A stretch of 64,000 nt of DNA from the NCBI GenBank assembly GCA_947598155.1, contig CANQFC010000001.1, positions 186,001 to 250,000 on the forward strand, written 5' to 3'. Origin of the DNA: an uncultured Clostridia bacterium. Lineage in GTDB: Bacteria > Bacillota > Clostridia > Oscillospirales > Acutalibacteraceae. The notes beneath the pieces are model-generated. The model was not told where the DNA came from, did not search any database, and saw only the letters and a program-made list of their open reading frames with translations. Below are positions 8,331-16,937 of the stretch, piece after piece (position 1 is the stretch's first letter; each line of letters starts with the position of its first letter). The position numbers were made by a program, and so were the translations under genes.

Positions 8331-9425
8331 TTAAAGTATTTCAGCAAGTATGCTGTTTGAGAGCAGAAAGCCTTTTCTTGTAAGGCGGATTCCGTTCCCG
8401 TCAAGCTCCATAAAGCCCTTATCCGCGAAAAAAGCGGATTTTTTTATCATTTCATCGGGAATTTTGTGCCCGAACCGCTTTTCGGTTTCACTGTGCAAAA
8501 GCCCCTCGGCAAGCCTTAAACGGAGCATCGCATACTCGGTAAAATCGCCGCCGCTGCCGTCGGGAACGGGCTTTGCGCCGCCGTAAAAGGCGTTTAAATC
8601 GCGCTCAAAATAAAACCGTTTACCGTTTATAAACGAGTGGGCGGCGGGACCTATTCCTAAATACTCGTCGCAGTTCCAATATTTAATGTTGTGTCGGCTT
8701 TCAAAGCCGTGTTTCCCGAAATTTGATATTTCATATTGCGTTATGCCGTTTCTTTCGAGTGTTTCGCACGTTTGCAAATACAAGTCGGCGGCCGCGTCGT
8801 CGTCCGGCAGTGCGAGCGAATTTTGCTTTCTATAAAATACCGTTCCCTCTTCCAGCTTTAAAATGTAGGCGCTTATGTGCGGCACACCGAGTGATACGCA
8901 AAAATCAAGCGTGTTCGCAAGCGTTTTTTCCGTTTGCCGCGGAATGCCGAGCATAACGTCGAGCGAAATATTGGTTATTCCTGCGTTTTGCGCGTCTAAA
9001 ACCGCATTTTTTACAGTTTCCGAATCAGAAAGCCTTCCAAGGGAGCGCCGCTCGGCGTCATTTGCCGACTGAAGTCCCATTGAAATTCTGTTAACCCCCG
9101 AAAACGCGAGTGTTTTAAAGAAATCAGCCGACAGCGCATAAGGGTTGCATTCAACGGTGATTTCAGCGTCAGACGCCAGATACGGCGTAGCGGAATTTAC
9201 AATTTCACTTAATTTTTCGGCGCCGAGAACAGACGGAGTGCCTCCACCTATGTAAAGGGTATCAGCTTTACAGTCTAAATCGTCCATTTCGGCTTTAATT
9301 CGTTTTTTCAATGCTGTTGCATATTGCTCCCTCACGCTTGCGTCAGCCTTAACCGAGTAAAAATCACAGTACGGGCATTTGGAGCGGCAAAAGGGTATAT
9401 GCAAATAAAGTCCTATATTTTTCAT
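8331..9425 (-). CDS. hemW: HemW-like radical SAM heme chaperone
   Basis: A 364-residue radical SAM protein. The cluster motif CRSKCPYC (Cys13, Cys17, Cys20) lies directly after the N-terminal HIPF strand, with GGGTPS and a C-terminal HNIKYW motif and HemN-C domain. Family knowledge: HemW was long annotated as oxygen-independent coproporphyrinogen oxidase but acts as a heme-binding protein; the CxxxCxxC-F arrangement and the lack of the longer HemN N-terminal extension fit HemW. It is transcribed on the minus strand downstream of lepA, a gene order often seen in Firmicutes. A short left/right fusion of the dispersed repeat lies just upstream (9459-9480). Confidence 0.85.
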   Translation of the reverse strand: MKNIGLYLHIPFCRSKCPYCDFYSVKADASVREQYATALKKRIKAEMDDLDCKADTLYIGGGTPSVLGAEKLSEIVNSATPYLASDAEITVECNPYALSADFFKTLAFSGVNRISMGLQSANDAERRSLGRLSDSETVKNAVLDAQNAGITNISLDVMLGIPRQTEKTLANTLDFCVSLGVPHISAYILKLEEGTVFYRKQNSLALPDDDAAADLYLQTCETLERNGITQYEISNFGKHGFESRHNIKYWNCDEYLGIGPAAHSFINGKRFYFERDLNAFYGGAKPVPDGSGGDFTEYAMLRLRLAEGLLHSETEKRFGHKIPDEMIKKSAFFADKGFMELDGNGIRLTRKGFLLSNSILAEIL

Positions 9426-9458
9426 ACGGCAAGATATTTTTTGCTTTAAAAGATTTTA

Positions 9459-9480
9459 AAACTTAGGCAAGCCCCTTATA
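9459..9480 (-). repeat. Minimal copy of the dispersed repeat (ends only)
   Basis: On the minus strand this reads TATAAGGGGCTTGCCTAAGTTTT: the left-end motif of copies A and C joined directly to the TAAGTT right end. It looks like an internal-deletion derivative, about 34 bp upstream of hemW and in the same orientation. Confidence 0.45.
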
Positions 9481-9494
9481 TAAAACTTTTTCGA

Positions 9495-11303
9495 TTATTC
9501 ATCGTCCAGTTTAAGCACGGCCATAAACGCCTCCTGCGGTACCTCAACCGTACCGAATTGGCGCATACGTTTTTTGCCTTCCTTCTGCTTTTCAAGCAGT
9601 TTCTTTTTTCTTGTAATATCTCCGCCGTAGCACTTAGCGAGAACGTCTTTGCGCATAGCCTTAACCGTTTCGCGGGCAATTACCTTACTTCCGATTGCAA
9701 CCTGAACAGGAATTTCAAACATCTGACGGGGAATATTGTCTTTGAGCTTTTCGGCAATTTTTCTCGCCCTTGCGTATGCCTTTTCGGAGTGAATGATGAA
9801 TGAAAGCGCGTCTATTGTGTCGCCGTTGAGCAGTACGTCGAGCTTTACAAGGCTTGAACGCTGATAATCCGAAAGCTCATAGTCAAACGAGGCGTAACCC
9901 CTTGTACGGGATTTTAAAGCGTCAAAAAAGTCGTAAATTATTTCGTTGAGCGGCAGTTTATAATGCAGATCCACACGGTCGGAATCAAGATATGTCATAC
10001 CTATATAAACGCCTCGTCTGTCTTGACACAAGTCCATTATCGCGCCGACATATTCGGGCGGAGCGTAGATGTGCGCCTCGACTGTCGGCTCCTCAGCGTA
10101 ATCAATGGCGGCGGGGTCGGGGTATCGGCTCGGATTGTCAATTTCCGCCATTTCGCCGTTTGTCAGGTGTATTTTGTAGATAACGCTTGGAACGGTGGTG
10201 ACTAAATCAAGGTTATATTCGCGTTCAAGGCGTTCCTGTATAATTTCAAGATGCAAAAGTCCGAGAAAGCCGCACCTGAATCCAAAGCCGAGCGCCCCGG
10301 AGGTTTCAGGTTCAAATGAAAGGGCGGCGTCGTTGAGCTGCAGCTTTTCAAGCGCGTCACGCAGAGCCTCGTAATCCGCTCCGTCGGCAGGGTAAACGCC
10401 GCAGAATACCATAGGATTTACTTTGCGGTAACCTGGGAGAGCTTCAGACGCCGGGTTTTCGGCAGTTGTCACAGTGTCGCCCACTCTTGCGTCGCCGACT
10501 GTTTTTATTGACGCGGTAATGTAACCGACCTCTCCCGATGACAGCACGTCTGTTTTTTCCATAAAGGTGGGGCGCATATAGCCCACTTCGACAACGGTAA
10601 ATTCTGCGCCTGTCGCCATCATACGCATAGTGTCGCCTGCGCGAATTTGCCCGTCAACAACGCGGACGTAAACAATAACGCCCTTATAGCTGTCGTAAAC
10701 CGAGTCAAAAACAAGCGCGCGAAGTGGTTTTTGGTCATTATTTTCCGGAGCGGGCACATTTTTTACGATGCTTTCAAGCACTTTTTCGACATTTTCTCCC
10801 GTTTTTGCGGAAACTCTCGGCGCTTCGCTGCAATCAAGCCCGATAATGTCCTCAACCTCCTTAGCTGCTCTTTCAGGGTCGGCGGCGGGAAGGTCGATTT
10901 TGTTGATAACGGGTACAAGCTCTAAATCGTGGTCAAGAGCAAGATATGTATTGGCAAGGGTCTGCGCCTCAACTCCCTGTGAGGCGTCGACTATCAGAAC
11001 CGCGCCTTCGCAGGCGGCAAGGGAACGGGATACCTCATAATTAAAGTCAACGTGTCCGGGCGTGTCAATAAGGTTAAGCTCGTAAGTGTTTCCGTCTGCG
11101 GCCTTGTAGTCGAGCTTTACGGCGTGCGCTTTAATGGTAATTCCGCGCTCGCGCTCCAAATCCATATTGTCAAGGAGCTGTTCCTGCATATCGCGCTTTG
11201 CCACTGTTTCTGTAAGCTCCAAAAGGCGGTCCGCCAATGTGGATTTGCCGTGGTCAATATGCGCGATGATTGAAAAATTTCTGATAAATTCTTTCTTTTG
11301 CAT
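9495..11303 (-). CDS. lepA: Elongation factor 4 (LepA), ribosome back-translocating GTPase
   Basis: A 602-residue translational GTPase. The G domain is intact: G1 [10 protein letters not shown]3 DTPGHVDF, G4 NKIDLP. It is followed by domain II, the EF-G-like domains III and V, and the LepA-specific C-terminal domain ending in a typical acidic tail ([10 protein letters not shown]). Family knowledge: LepA binds the ribosome under stress and affects elongation or 30S assembly. The start ATG at 11303 begins [20 protein letters not shown], the usual N-terminus. It is followed on the same strand by hemW after about 70 bp. Confidence 0.97.
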   Translation of the reverse strand: MQKKEFIRNFSIIAHIDHGKSTLADRLLELTETVAKRDMQEQLLDNMDLERERGITIKAHAVKLDYKAADGNTYELNLIDTPGHVDFNYEVSRSLAACEGAVLIVDASQGVEAQTLANTYLALDHDLELVPVINKIDLPAADPERAAKEVEDIIGLDCSEAPRVSAKTGENVEKVLESIVKNVPAPENNDQKPLRALVFDSVYDSYKGVIVYVRVVDGQIRAGDTMRMMATGAEFTVVEVGYMRPTFMEKTDVLSSGEVGYITASIKTVGDARVGDTVTTAENPASEALPGYRKVNPMVFCGVYPADGADYEALRDALEKLQLNDAALSFEPETSGALGFGFRCGFLGLLHLEIIQERLEREYNLDLVTTVPSVIYKIHLTNGEMAEIDNPSRYPDPAAIDYAEEPTVEAHIYAPPEYVGAIMDLCQDRRGVYIGMTYLDSDRVDLHYKLPLNEIIYDFFDALKSRTRGYASFDYELSDYQRSSLVKLDVLLNGDTIDALSFIIHSEKAYARARKIAEKLKDNIPRQMFEIPVQVAIGSKVIARETVKAMRKDVLAKCYGGDITRKKKLLEKQKEGKKRMRQFGTVEVPQEAFMAVLKLDDE

Positions 11304-11333
11304 TTTTTACCTCTTTTTATACATAAATCGAAT

Positions 11334-11390
11334 TTAATAAGGGGGCTTGCCACGTCGTTAAATAACGGGCTTGCCCGTTGCTGTATGCTT
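11334..11390 (+). repeat. Left-end motif and small palindrome of the dispersed repeat
   Basis: AATAAGGGGGCTTGCCACGTC is close to the first 20 bases of copy A and is followed by the perfect palindrome AACGGGC-TT-GCCCGTT (11364-11379). It fills the gap between the YitT stop and the lepA start and could also act as a weak terminator for the obg-mrnC-yitT operon. Confidence 0.45.
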
Positions 11391-12253
11391 TAAATTTTAA
11401 ATCCCTCTCCCAGTATTTCCTTTGCGCTTGTGATTATCATAAACGCTTTTTCATCAAAGGATTTTATTTTTTTTATAAATTTGCCGGTCTGATTGTCATA
11501 GCAGGCGCATATAAGAACTTGTTTTTCGCTGTTTGTGTATCCGCCGCTGCCCTTCAGCACCGTAACGCCTCGGCGGATGTCGTTGATTATCAGCCTGCGC
11601 ATTTCGTCGCCCTTTTCCGTAACTATAAAAATAAGGCTTGAACGGTTAACGCCGAAAATAATATAGTCAATGGTTTGAGAGCTTACGAATATTACAACCG
11701 ACGCGTACAAAGACGATTCTATATTTTGATAAACAAGGCCGCCCAGCGCGATAATTACAAGGTCGATAAGCAAAATAGTTTTGCCTAAGGTGATGTGCGG
11801 ATATTTAAGGCCGATAAGCTTAGCGATTATATCCGTTCCGCCGGTAGTAGCTCCGTTTATGAAAATAATTCCGAGCCCCGCGCCGGAAAGCGCTCCGCCG
11901 AAAAGCGAGGCTAAAAGCAAATCGCCTCGGTACACCGGAAGAAAATCTCCAAGGTCTATAAGAGCGGACATAATAAACGTTGCCCAAAACGAGGAAACAA
12001 CAAAGCGTATGCCGAGCTTTTTATAAGAAATGATAAACAGGGGAATGTTAAGAAATAAAATAACCGTGCCTATCGGCAAACCGAACAGGTAATTTATCAC
12101 TGTCGCAAAGCCTGTGAAACCGCCGTTCAGTATTTGGTTTTTGGACAGAAAGCAGTTAACGGAAAGGCTGTAAAGCACTCCGCCCAAAATGAAAAACGCA
12201 GTGTCTGTAATAAATAATTTTAGTTTACTCTTTACTTTCAAAGATTTCAGCAC
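11390..12253 (-). CDS. YitT family membrane protein (DUF161/DUF2179)
   Basis: A 287-residue protein with five to six N-terminal membrane helices and a soluble C-terminal DUF2179 domain (from about residue 200). Segments such as GGFTGFATVINYLFGLPIGT and GATTGGTDIIAKL are typical of the YitT family. The function of the family is not established; some members are linked to transport or chaperone export. The start overlaps the end of mrnC by 29 bp if the GTG at 12253 is used; a TTG a few codons later is an alternative because neither has a strong ribosome site. It is the last gene of the obg-mrnC-yitT operon. Confidence 0.85.
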   Translation of the reverse strand: MLKSLKVKSKLKLFITDTAFFILGGVLYSLSVNCFLSKNQILNGGFTGFATVINYLFGLPIGTVILFLNIPLFIISYKKLGIRFVVSSFWATFIMSALIDLGDFLPVYRGDLLLASLFGGALSGAGLGIIFINGATTGGTDIIAKLIGLKYPHITLGKTILLIDLVIIALGGLVYQNIESSLYASVVIFVSSQTIDYIIFGVNRSSLIFIVTEKGDEMRRLIINDIRRGVTVLKGSGGYTNSEKQVLICACYDNQTGKFIKKIKSFDEKAFMIITSAKEILGEGFKI

Positions 12254-12644
12254 CTAAATTATTGATGACTGTATTAAGCAATAAGTCAAGGCGCTCCGAA
12301 GAACCGCTTAAATAAAGGTAACCTATAAGAGCCTCAAAACCCGTTGCGTAATGATAGTCACATCCGCTTTGGTTCTTCGGCATATGAGAGGTATGCGCGT
12401 TTCTGCCCCTCTTAAAAATCTCTGTTTCTTTTTCCGAAAGGCTCGGTAAAAGCATTTTAATACACTTTGCCTGAGCCTGAGCGTTGACCGCTCTAACCGA
12501 AAGCTTATGTAAATCGCGCACTGGTCTGTTGGCGCGGCTTACCAGCGTTTCACGGATAAACAGTGAAAAACAGGCGTCGCCGACAAAAGCCAAGGTAAGG
12601 GGACTTAACGCGTCCGGATTAGTGTTTTTGTCAAATGTTATCAT
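12225..12644 (-). CDS. mrnC: Mini-ribonuclease III
   Basis: A 139-residue RNase III domain without the double-stranded RNA-binding domain. The conserved pieces LAFVGDACFSLFIRE and FEALIGYLYL carry the metal-binding acidic residues. Family knowledge: in Bacillus subtilis Mini-III trims the ends of 23S rRNA precursor. Its start lies 9 bp after the obg stop codon and its end overlaps the yitT start, so it sits inside a tight three-gene operon. Confidence 0.93.
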   Translation of the reverse strand: MITFDKNTNPDALSPLTLAFVGDACFSLFIRETLVSRANRPVRDLHKLSVRAVNAQAQAKCIKMLLPSLSEKETEIFKRGRNAHTSHMPKNQSGCDYHYATGFEALIGYLYLSGSSERLDLLLNTVINNLGAEIFESKE

Positions 12645-12653
12645 ATTTTTTCC

Positions 12654-13928
12654 TTACGGAACATATTCAAATTCCAAATCGTATATGCTTACAAGGTCGC
12701 CCTCATGAATGCCGGCATTTTTTAGCTCGTCAATAATTCCGCTTGACTGAAGTACTCTTTGGAAATACTGAAGAGATTCATAATCGTCAAGGTCGGTTTG
12801 GCAAAGAATCCTGTAAAGCCATTCCGCCTCTATAATGTAAACTCCGTCCTGTACCGTAACCTTAAAGCTTTCTTTTTTGCTTTTTGCCTCAAGAACGCTT
12901 ACAGGGATTTCCTCCGCCTCATATTTTTTAACGGGGGGCAGCGTGTCCAAAAGCCTTGCGGCGGCGTTTATAAGTTCTTTTGTGCCGTGCTGTATAGGGG
13001 CGCATATTTCAAAATACGGCAGTCCTTTATCTTCAATGTATTTTTTGAATAACGCAAGCTGTTCGTCCGTGGCAAGGTCGATTTTATTGCCCGCGACGAT
13101 TTGCGGACACTTTGCAAGCTCGGGGTTAAATTTTAAAAGCTCTGCGTTTATCGCCTCAAAATCTTCAACAGGATTTCTGCCCTCACTGCCGGCAACGTCT
13201 ACAATATGAATAAGCATTCGGCATCTTTCAACGTGGCGCAAAAATTCGTGGCCGAGACCGACGCCGTCGCTCGCTCCCTCGATAAGTCCGGGAATATCCG
13301 CCATAACAAAGCTTTTTTCGGGCCCCATTTTAACGACTCCCAAAACGGGTACGATAGTTGTGAAATGGTAATCTCCCACAATGGGTTTTGCCTCGCTGAC
13401 AACGGAAATAAGAGATGATTTGCCCACATTCGGAAAGCCCACCAAACCGACGTCGGCGATAAGTTTTAATTCAAGGCTTACGTCCCATTCCTCACCGGGA
13501 GCGCCCATTTTCGCAAAACGAGGGGTTTGGCGGGTGGAGGTTGCAAAATGCGAGTTGCCCCAACCGCCTTTTCCGCCCTTTGCGCCTACAAATTCTTCGT
13601 CGGTTGAAAGGTCGGCTATAACGGCGCCGCTCTCCTCTTCTCTGATAACGGTACCTCTGGGCACTCGGATAATAAGGTCCTGACCTTTTTTTCCGTTTCT
13701 GCGGCCACCTGAACCGTCGGAACCGTTCTGGGCCGCGTACTTCCTTTTGTAGCGAAAATCGGCGAGCGTTGACAGGTTGTCGTCAACTTTAAAAATTACG
13801 TTTCCGCCGTTGCCGCCGTCGCCGCCGTCAGGTCCGCCGGAGGCAATATATTTTTCTCTGTGAAAGGCAACCGCGCCGTTACCCCCGTTGCCGCCCTTAA
13901 TTTTAATTTTGGCAATGTCAACAAACAT
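12654..13928 (-). CDS. obg: Obg/CgtA GTPase
   Basis: A 424-residue essential ribosome-associated GTPase. The Gly-rich Obg fold (residues 1-158) starts with FVDIAKIKIKGGNGGNGAV, followed by the G domain (GFPNVGKSS, DIPGLIEGA, NKIDL) and the C-terminal OCT domain (from about residue 345). The ATG at 13928 is preceded by GAGGTAGCTTTT and gives the canonical N-terminus; an in-frame start 36 bp upstream is unlikely. Family knowledge: Obg links 50S assembly, growth and the stringent response. The rplU-rpmA genes that usually precede obg are not here; a 460-bp gene-poor stretch is found upstream instead. Confidence 0.97.
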   Translation of the reverse strand: MFVDIAKIKIKGGNGGNGAVAFHREKYIASGGPDGGDGGNGGNVIFKVDDNLSTLADFRYKRKYAAQNGSDGSGGRRNGKKGQDLIIRVPRGTVIREEESGAVIADLSTDEEFVGAKGGKGGWGNSHFATSTRQTPRFAKMGAPGEEWDVSLELKLIADVGLVGFPNVGKSSLISVVSEAKPIVGDYHFTTIVPVLGVVKMGPEKSFVMADIPGLIEGASDGVGLGHEFLRHVERCRMLIHIVDVAGSEGRNPVEDFEAINAELLKFNPELAKCPQIVAGNKIDLATDEQLALFKKYIEDKGLPYFEICAPIQHGTKELINAAARLLDTLPPVKKYEAEEIPVSVLEAKSKKESFKVTVQDGVYIIEAEWLYRILCQTDLDDYESLQYFQRVLQSSGIIDELKNAGIHEGDLVSIYDLEFEYVP

Positions 13929-14290
13929 AAAAGCTACCTCAAAATTAAAAACAATTATATACACCGTTATTTTACACTAAAATCTTAAAATAATAAATAG
14001 TATTTGTAAAGATTTTTATTTTATTTCAAACCGTCCAAATAAATAAGTATATTTTTTTGCGGACGCTTTTGCTTTTCATCCGTCTTGTATAAAGCTATTT
14101 TGTTATATCTTTATTTTTTTGCATACGCTCCAAAATGAATTTGGAAAAACGCAATTCAGAATCCTTATAATATTAACAAGTCGCTCTGGGCGCATACGCC
14201 TCATCTTGGCTGATTTACGGTTTCAGTGAGCTTACGGAAACAGTAAAAAGTATATAAGTCCGAATTTTAGGACTAAATAACGCAAATTTT
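13929..14290. other. Gene-poor AT-rich intergenic stretch between obg and the LexA-box gene
   Basis: No open frame of note. The first 230 bp are AT-rich and should hold the obg promoter on the minus strand. From about 14180 to 14275 the base composition rises and small self-complementary pieces appear: GGCG-CATA-CGCC, GTTTC with GAAAC, and AGTCC with GGACT. I could not assign this to a known RNA family. Confidence 0.4.
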
Positions 14291-14291
14291 G

Positions 14292-14303
14292 CGAACATTT
14301 GTA
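14292..14303. promoter_or_regulatory. Degenerate second LexA box
   Basis: CGAACATTTGTA carries one perfect GAAC half-site with the same ATTT core as the box at 14344, but its second half is GTAT instead of GTTC. It overlaps the region just upstream of the -35 element. Confidence 0.35.
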
Positions 14304-14331
14304 TTGACAAAATGAAAAAAATTGATATAAT
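14304..14331 (+). promoter_or_regulatory. Consensus sigma-A promoter of the small membrane protein gene
   Basis: A perfect TTGACA (14304-14309), 16-bp spacer and perfect TATAAT (14326-14331). A promoter this strong needs a repressor, which fits the LexA box directly downstream. Confidence 0.8.
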
Positions 14332-14343
14332 AATACTTGTAAA

Positions 14344-14355
14344 GAACATTTGTTC
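14344..14355. promoter_or_regulatory. LexA (DinR) operator, SOS box
   Basis: GAACATTTGTTC is a perfect 12-bp palindrome apart from its central AT/TT and matches the Gram-positive LexA consensus GAAC-N4-GTTC. It lies 12 bp after the -10 element, around the transcription start, where repressor binding would block initiation. Confidence 0.75.
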
Positions 14356-14395
14356 AAGTCGGTCTGTCAAATAAACGGAATGTGAGGTAATGGTT

Positions 14396-14638
14396 ATGAC
14401 AACAGCAAGTATTATTTCAATTTTAGCGGATTTTTTGGCGATAGCGCTTTTGCTTTACGGTTTTATAAACGAAGAAAAGGTTATCGACTTTGAAATGAAT
14501 TTGAGAAGAATTATTTTGGGCAATATCAGGAGATATATCCGCCTGAGAAATCAAAAAAAGGCGGCGACAAAGGGCGTTCTTCTGCGTGAAGTCAACAAAG
14601 AGTCGCATAACCGACAGGGCAACGGCTTTGCCGCCTGA
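14396..14638 (+). CDS. Small single-span membrane protein, probably SOS-induced
   Basis: An 80-residue protein: one hydrophobic helix at about residues 5-22 (SIISILADFLAIALLLYGF), then a basic, soluble tail rich in Arg, Lys and Asn. No named family recognised. The ATG at 14396 lies 7 nt after GAGGT; the in-frame ATG at 14390 is too close to it. The gene is monocistronic, has a consensus promoter with a LexA box over the start point, and ends at a strong terminator. Family knowledge by analogy only: SOS-induced division inhibitors of Firmicutes (YneA, SosA, ChiA) are small single-span membrane proteins, but no LysM domain or homology to them is visible here. Confidence 0.75.
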   Translation: MTTASIISILADFLAIALLLYGFINEEKVIDFEMNLRRIILGNIRRYIRLRNQKKAATKGVLLREVNKESHNRQGNGFAA

Positions 14639-14685
14639 ACACTTTAATTTTTCATATGTTTTGAAGTGTTTTTTCACACCTAAAT

Positions 14686-14722
14686 ACGGGGCAGTACAAA
14701 AACGTACCGCCCCGTTTTTTTA
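14686..14722 (+). terminator. Strong intrinsic terminator
   Basis: ACGGGGCAGTAC pairs with GTACCGCCCCGT with one mismatch around an AAAAAC loop and is followed by seven T. It ends the LexA-box gene and lies between convergent genes. Confidence 0.85.
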
Positions 14723-14935
14723 TTTAATTTTTTCAATCACTTTATCGTAATTTTCTCCTCGGTGGGGGAAAGTACAGTTACTGCAATCCTTTTTGCCGTT
14801 AGGCAGAACTGTAAAATTCCCTTTGCAGTCCTCTTTATAAAGCGGGCAAAAGCAAAAAAGGCAGTTTATTTTGTCTATACCCTTATGGCAGGGGTAATAT
14901 TCGCAGTCTTTATTTTCAAAAAATTTATAGCTCAT
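14720..14935 (-). CDS. Cysteine-rich small domain protein
   Basis: A 71-residue protein with nine cysteines arranged as CEYYPCH, CLFCFCPLY, DCKG and CSNC. This is the pattern of the cysteine-rich small domain family (PF04071 type), which probably binds a metal or an Fe-S cluster; the function is unknown. Some members lie next to cobalamin genes. Here the ATG sits one base after the stop codon of the radical SAM gene, so the two are translationally coupled and likely act together. The reading frame ends at the terminator shared with the gene on the other strand. Confidence 0.8.
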   Translation of the reverse strand: MSYKFFENKDCEYYPCHKGIDKINCLFCFCPLYKEDCKGNFTVLPNGKKDCSNCTFPHRGENYDKVIEKIK

Positions 14936-14936
14936 A

Positions 14937-15551
14937 TCAGTCCGCCGTGTACTCCCGTACTCTTAAAGGTATTCCCATACTGTCCGCAAGCCTTTGGCAT
15001 TCCGCAATGTCCTCTGCCGAAATAACGTCTACAAGGGAGAATTTGACCGAAACGCCATACTTCTTGCATTCTTCGGCAAATTTAAGTATTGCAGGAAAAG
15101 CTTTTTCTTTGAATGACGGGTGGCACAGCGCCTCGTATTTTTCGCTTGTAGGCGCGTTGAGCGAAATTGAAATAATATCCAGATTATCGCATATTTCCTT
15201 TGCGGTCGGCTTTTTGTTCAATAAGTCAGAAAGGCCGTTTGTGTTGAGCCTGAGGCGGCAGTTCGGCAGTTTTTCCTTGAGATATTTCGCTGTGCGGATT
15301 AAATTGTCGTAAGCGCAGGTGGGCTCGCCGTATCCGCAGAAAATTATTTCATCAGCATATTTGCCGAAATCAAAAGCGTTGATTTCGGCTTTTATCTCTT
15401 CAAACGAGGGATTGTGCCCGGAAAACCAAAGCGTCTGAGCGTCGCCTACGCCGCTGCCGTTTTTGCGTATGCAGAACTCACATCTGCAAGGGCAGGAATT
15501 TGTAATGTTAAGGTAAACGTGATTTTCAAAAGTGTAAACTATATCAGCCAT
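14937..15551 (-). CDS. TatD-associated-type radical SAM protein
   Basis: A 204-residue compact radical SAM domain. The cluster motif is CPCRCEFC (Cys20, Cys24, Cys27), with a later GYGEPT motif typical of SAM binding and ISLNAPTSEKYEAL in the second half of the barrel. Short radical SAM proteins of this size are found next to TatD nucleases in many Clostridia, but no tatD gene is visible in this window. It has no SPASM or auxiliary cluster domain. The downstream Cys-rich protein may supply extra clusters or be its partner, which is inference. Reaction unknown. Confidence 0.8.
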   Translation of the reverse strand: MADIVYTFENHVYLNITNSCPCRCEFCIRKNGSGVGDAQTLWFSGHNPSFEEIKAEINAFDFGKYADEIIFCGYGEPTCAYDNLIRTAKYLKEKLPNCRLRLNTNGLSDLLNKKPTAKEICDNLDIISISLNAPTSEKYEALCHPSFKEKAFPAILKFAEECKKYGVSVKFSLVDVISAEDIAECQRLADSMGIPLRVREYTAD

Positions 15552-15571
15552 ATCTTTCTCCTTATGTAATT

Positions 15572-16108
15572 TTATTTAAAAAGTCTGTTTTTAAATTTTA
15601 TTTTATCAAGCGAAAAGCTTAAAGCGTAAAATACCGCCGCACTTCCGACTGCCTGCACCACGCTGAACGGCACTGATGTCAGCGCAGAGGCAAAGTTATA
15701 CATAATGCTTTCCGCCAAAAGATACCCGAAAATCGTTATCATACCTGATAAAATCGGAATCGGCACGGTAGCTTTGCTCAATATTTTGTTCGGAGCTTTG
15801 GCAAATTTCGGCGAATGCACAATGGCAAACGGCAAAGCGTTCAGCGCTTTAATTACAGCCGTTATAGGCGCCCAAACTGCGGCGCCTGCCAATAAATCCG
15901 CCAAGCCGCCGCCCACGGCCGCCGAAACGCACGCGTATGGCATGGGAAGAATGCAGGCGGTAAGGTAAATTACGCTGTCACCGAAATGAATGTAACCTTC
16001 GTTAATGCCCGTGTTTATCTTGACAAAAGCGGTCATAACCGCTGTAACCGCGGCAAAAAGAGCCGTAAGTACAGTGAGGCGTAATTTTTGTTTGTTTGAG
16101 TTAATCAT
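15572..16108 (-). CDS. ECF transporter S component, probably for vitamin B6
   Basis: A 178-residue membrane protein with six predicted helices, starting with the typical S-component segment LTALFAAVTAVMTAFVKI and GYIHFGDSVIYLTA. Family knowledge: S components capture a vitamin and dock to a shared ECF module (EcfA, EcfA', EcfT), which is not encoded here. The start overlaps the pyridoxal kinase gene by 8 bp, and a PdxR-like regulator is divergently encoded, so pyridoxine or pyridoxal is the likely substrate (inference from context). Other S components of this subfamily are assigned to thiamin precursors, so substrate assignment needs testing. Confidence 0.82.
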   Translation of the reverse strand: MINSNKQKLRLTVLTALFAAVTAVMTAFVKINTGINEGYIHFGDSVIYLTACILPMPYACVSAAVGGGLADLLAGAAVWAPITAVIKALNALPFAIVHSPKFAKAPNKILSKATVPIPILSGMITIFGYLLAESIMYNFASALTSVPFSVVQAVGSAAVFYALSFSLDKIKFKNRLFK

Positions 16109-16937
16109 CTTTCAGCACCTCTAAGAATTCTTGAAAATTTATTCCGCCGTTGCGATCCGCGTTCTCTTTATATGCGCTTTCAACAGATTTTTCCAAAAAT
16201 TTTGACGCGGTATTCACTGCCGTTTTTAATGGAACGCCCTGCACTGTTTTTGCGCATATTACGCTTGCAAACAGGTCGCCCGTGCCAGAATAGCTTGAGC
16301 CGAAAATTTTTGATTTTATTTGCGAGCGCGAATTTTTTTCACGGACTATATTGTAAATTTCTCCCTTAAACCGAACGCCCGTAACTATAACCGCTTTTAA
16401 AGGATTCGTTATCAACCTTTCGGCTATTGAATCTATAAATTCAATATAATCGCCGTCTTCGCTTTTGGCAATTACATCGGAGTATTTTACGCCGGCAAGT
16501 ATGCAAAGCTCCGACAGGTTCGGAGTAATTATGTCGGCCGATTTTGCGATTTCCGATACTTTTTCGCAAAGCTTTTGGTTATAGGTTTTATAAATTTCGC
16601 CGTCATCCGCCATTACGGGGTCAACAAGCAAAACGGTGTTTTCAGATTTGAATTTTTTTATAAAAGAGGCAATTAAATCCGCCTGAGCGGAGGACGCGAT
16701 ATATCCCGTAAGGATTCCGTCAAATGTATATCCAAGCTTTTGCCATTCGCGTTCATAGGCCGAAAATTCGCTTGTAAGGTCAATTAAATGGTATGAGCCG
16801 TACCCCGTTTGCGCCGACAGAACAGCGGTCGGAAAAGGACAGCACTCCATTCCGAGCGATGATATAACAGGTATCGCCGCTGTAAGCGAACACCTTCCGA
16901 AACCCGAAATATCGCCTATTACGGCTATTCGTTTCAT
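16101..16937 (-). CDS. pdxY: Pyridoxal/pyridoxamine kinase
   Basis: A 278-residue ribokinase-fold enzyme that phosphorylates B6 vitamers. Motifs: AVIGDISGFGRCSLTAA at the N-terminus, DPVMADDGEIY in the middle and the anion-hole GTGDLFAS with the catalytic Asp near the C-terminus. The ATG at 16937 follows AAGGAGAATTTTT; an upstream in-frame start adds nine residues without a ribosome site. It lies in one operon with the ECF S component and opposite a MocR/PdxR regulator. Together they form a compact B6 salvage unit. It resembles PdxY/pyridoxamine kinase more than ThiD because it lacks the ThiD hydroxymethylpyrimidine signature, but a ThiD-like side activity is possible. Confidence 0.85.
   Translation of the reverse strand: MKRIAVIGDISGFGRCSLTAAIPVISSLGMECCPFPTAVLSAQTGYGSYHLIDLTSEFSAYEREWQKLGYTFDGILTGYIASSAQADLIASFIKKFKSENTVLLVDPVMADDGEIYKTYNQKLCEKVSEIAKSADIITPNLSELCILAGVKYSDVIAKSEDGDYIEFIDSIAERLITNPLKAVIVTGVRFKGEIYNIVREKNSRSQIKSKIFGSSYSGTGDLFASVICAKTVQGVPLKTAVNTASKFLEKSVESAYKENADRNGGINFQEFLEVLKDD

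Noticed and set aside
12654-13964. Longer Obg start at 13964
   Set aside because: The extra 12 residues precede the canonical N-terminus and lack a ribosome site; the ATG at 13928 has GAGGTAGC.
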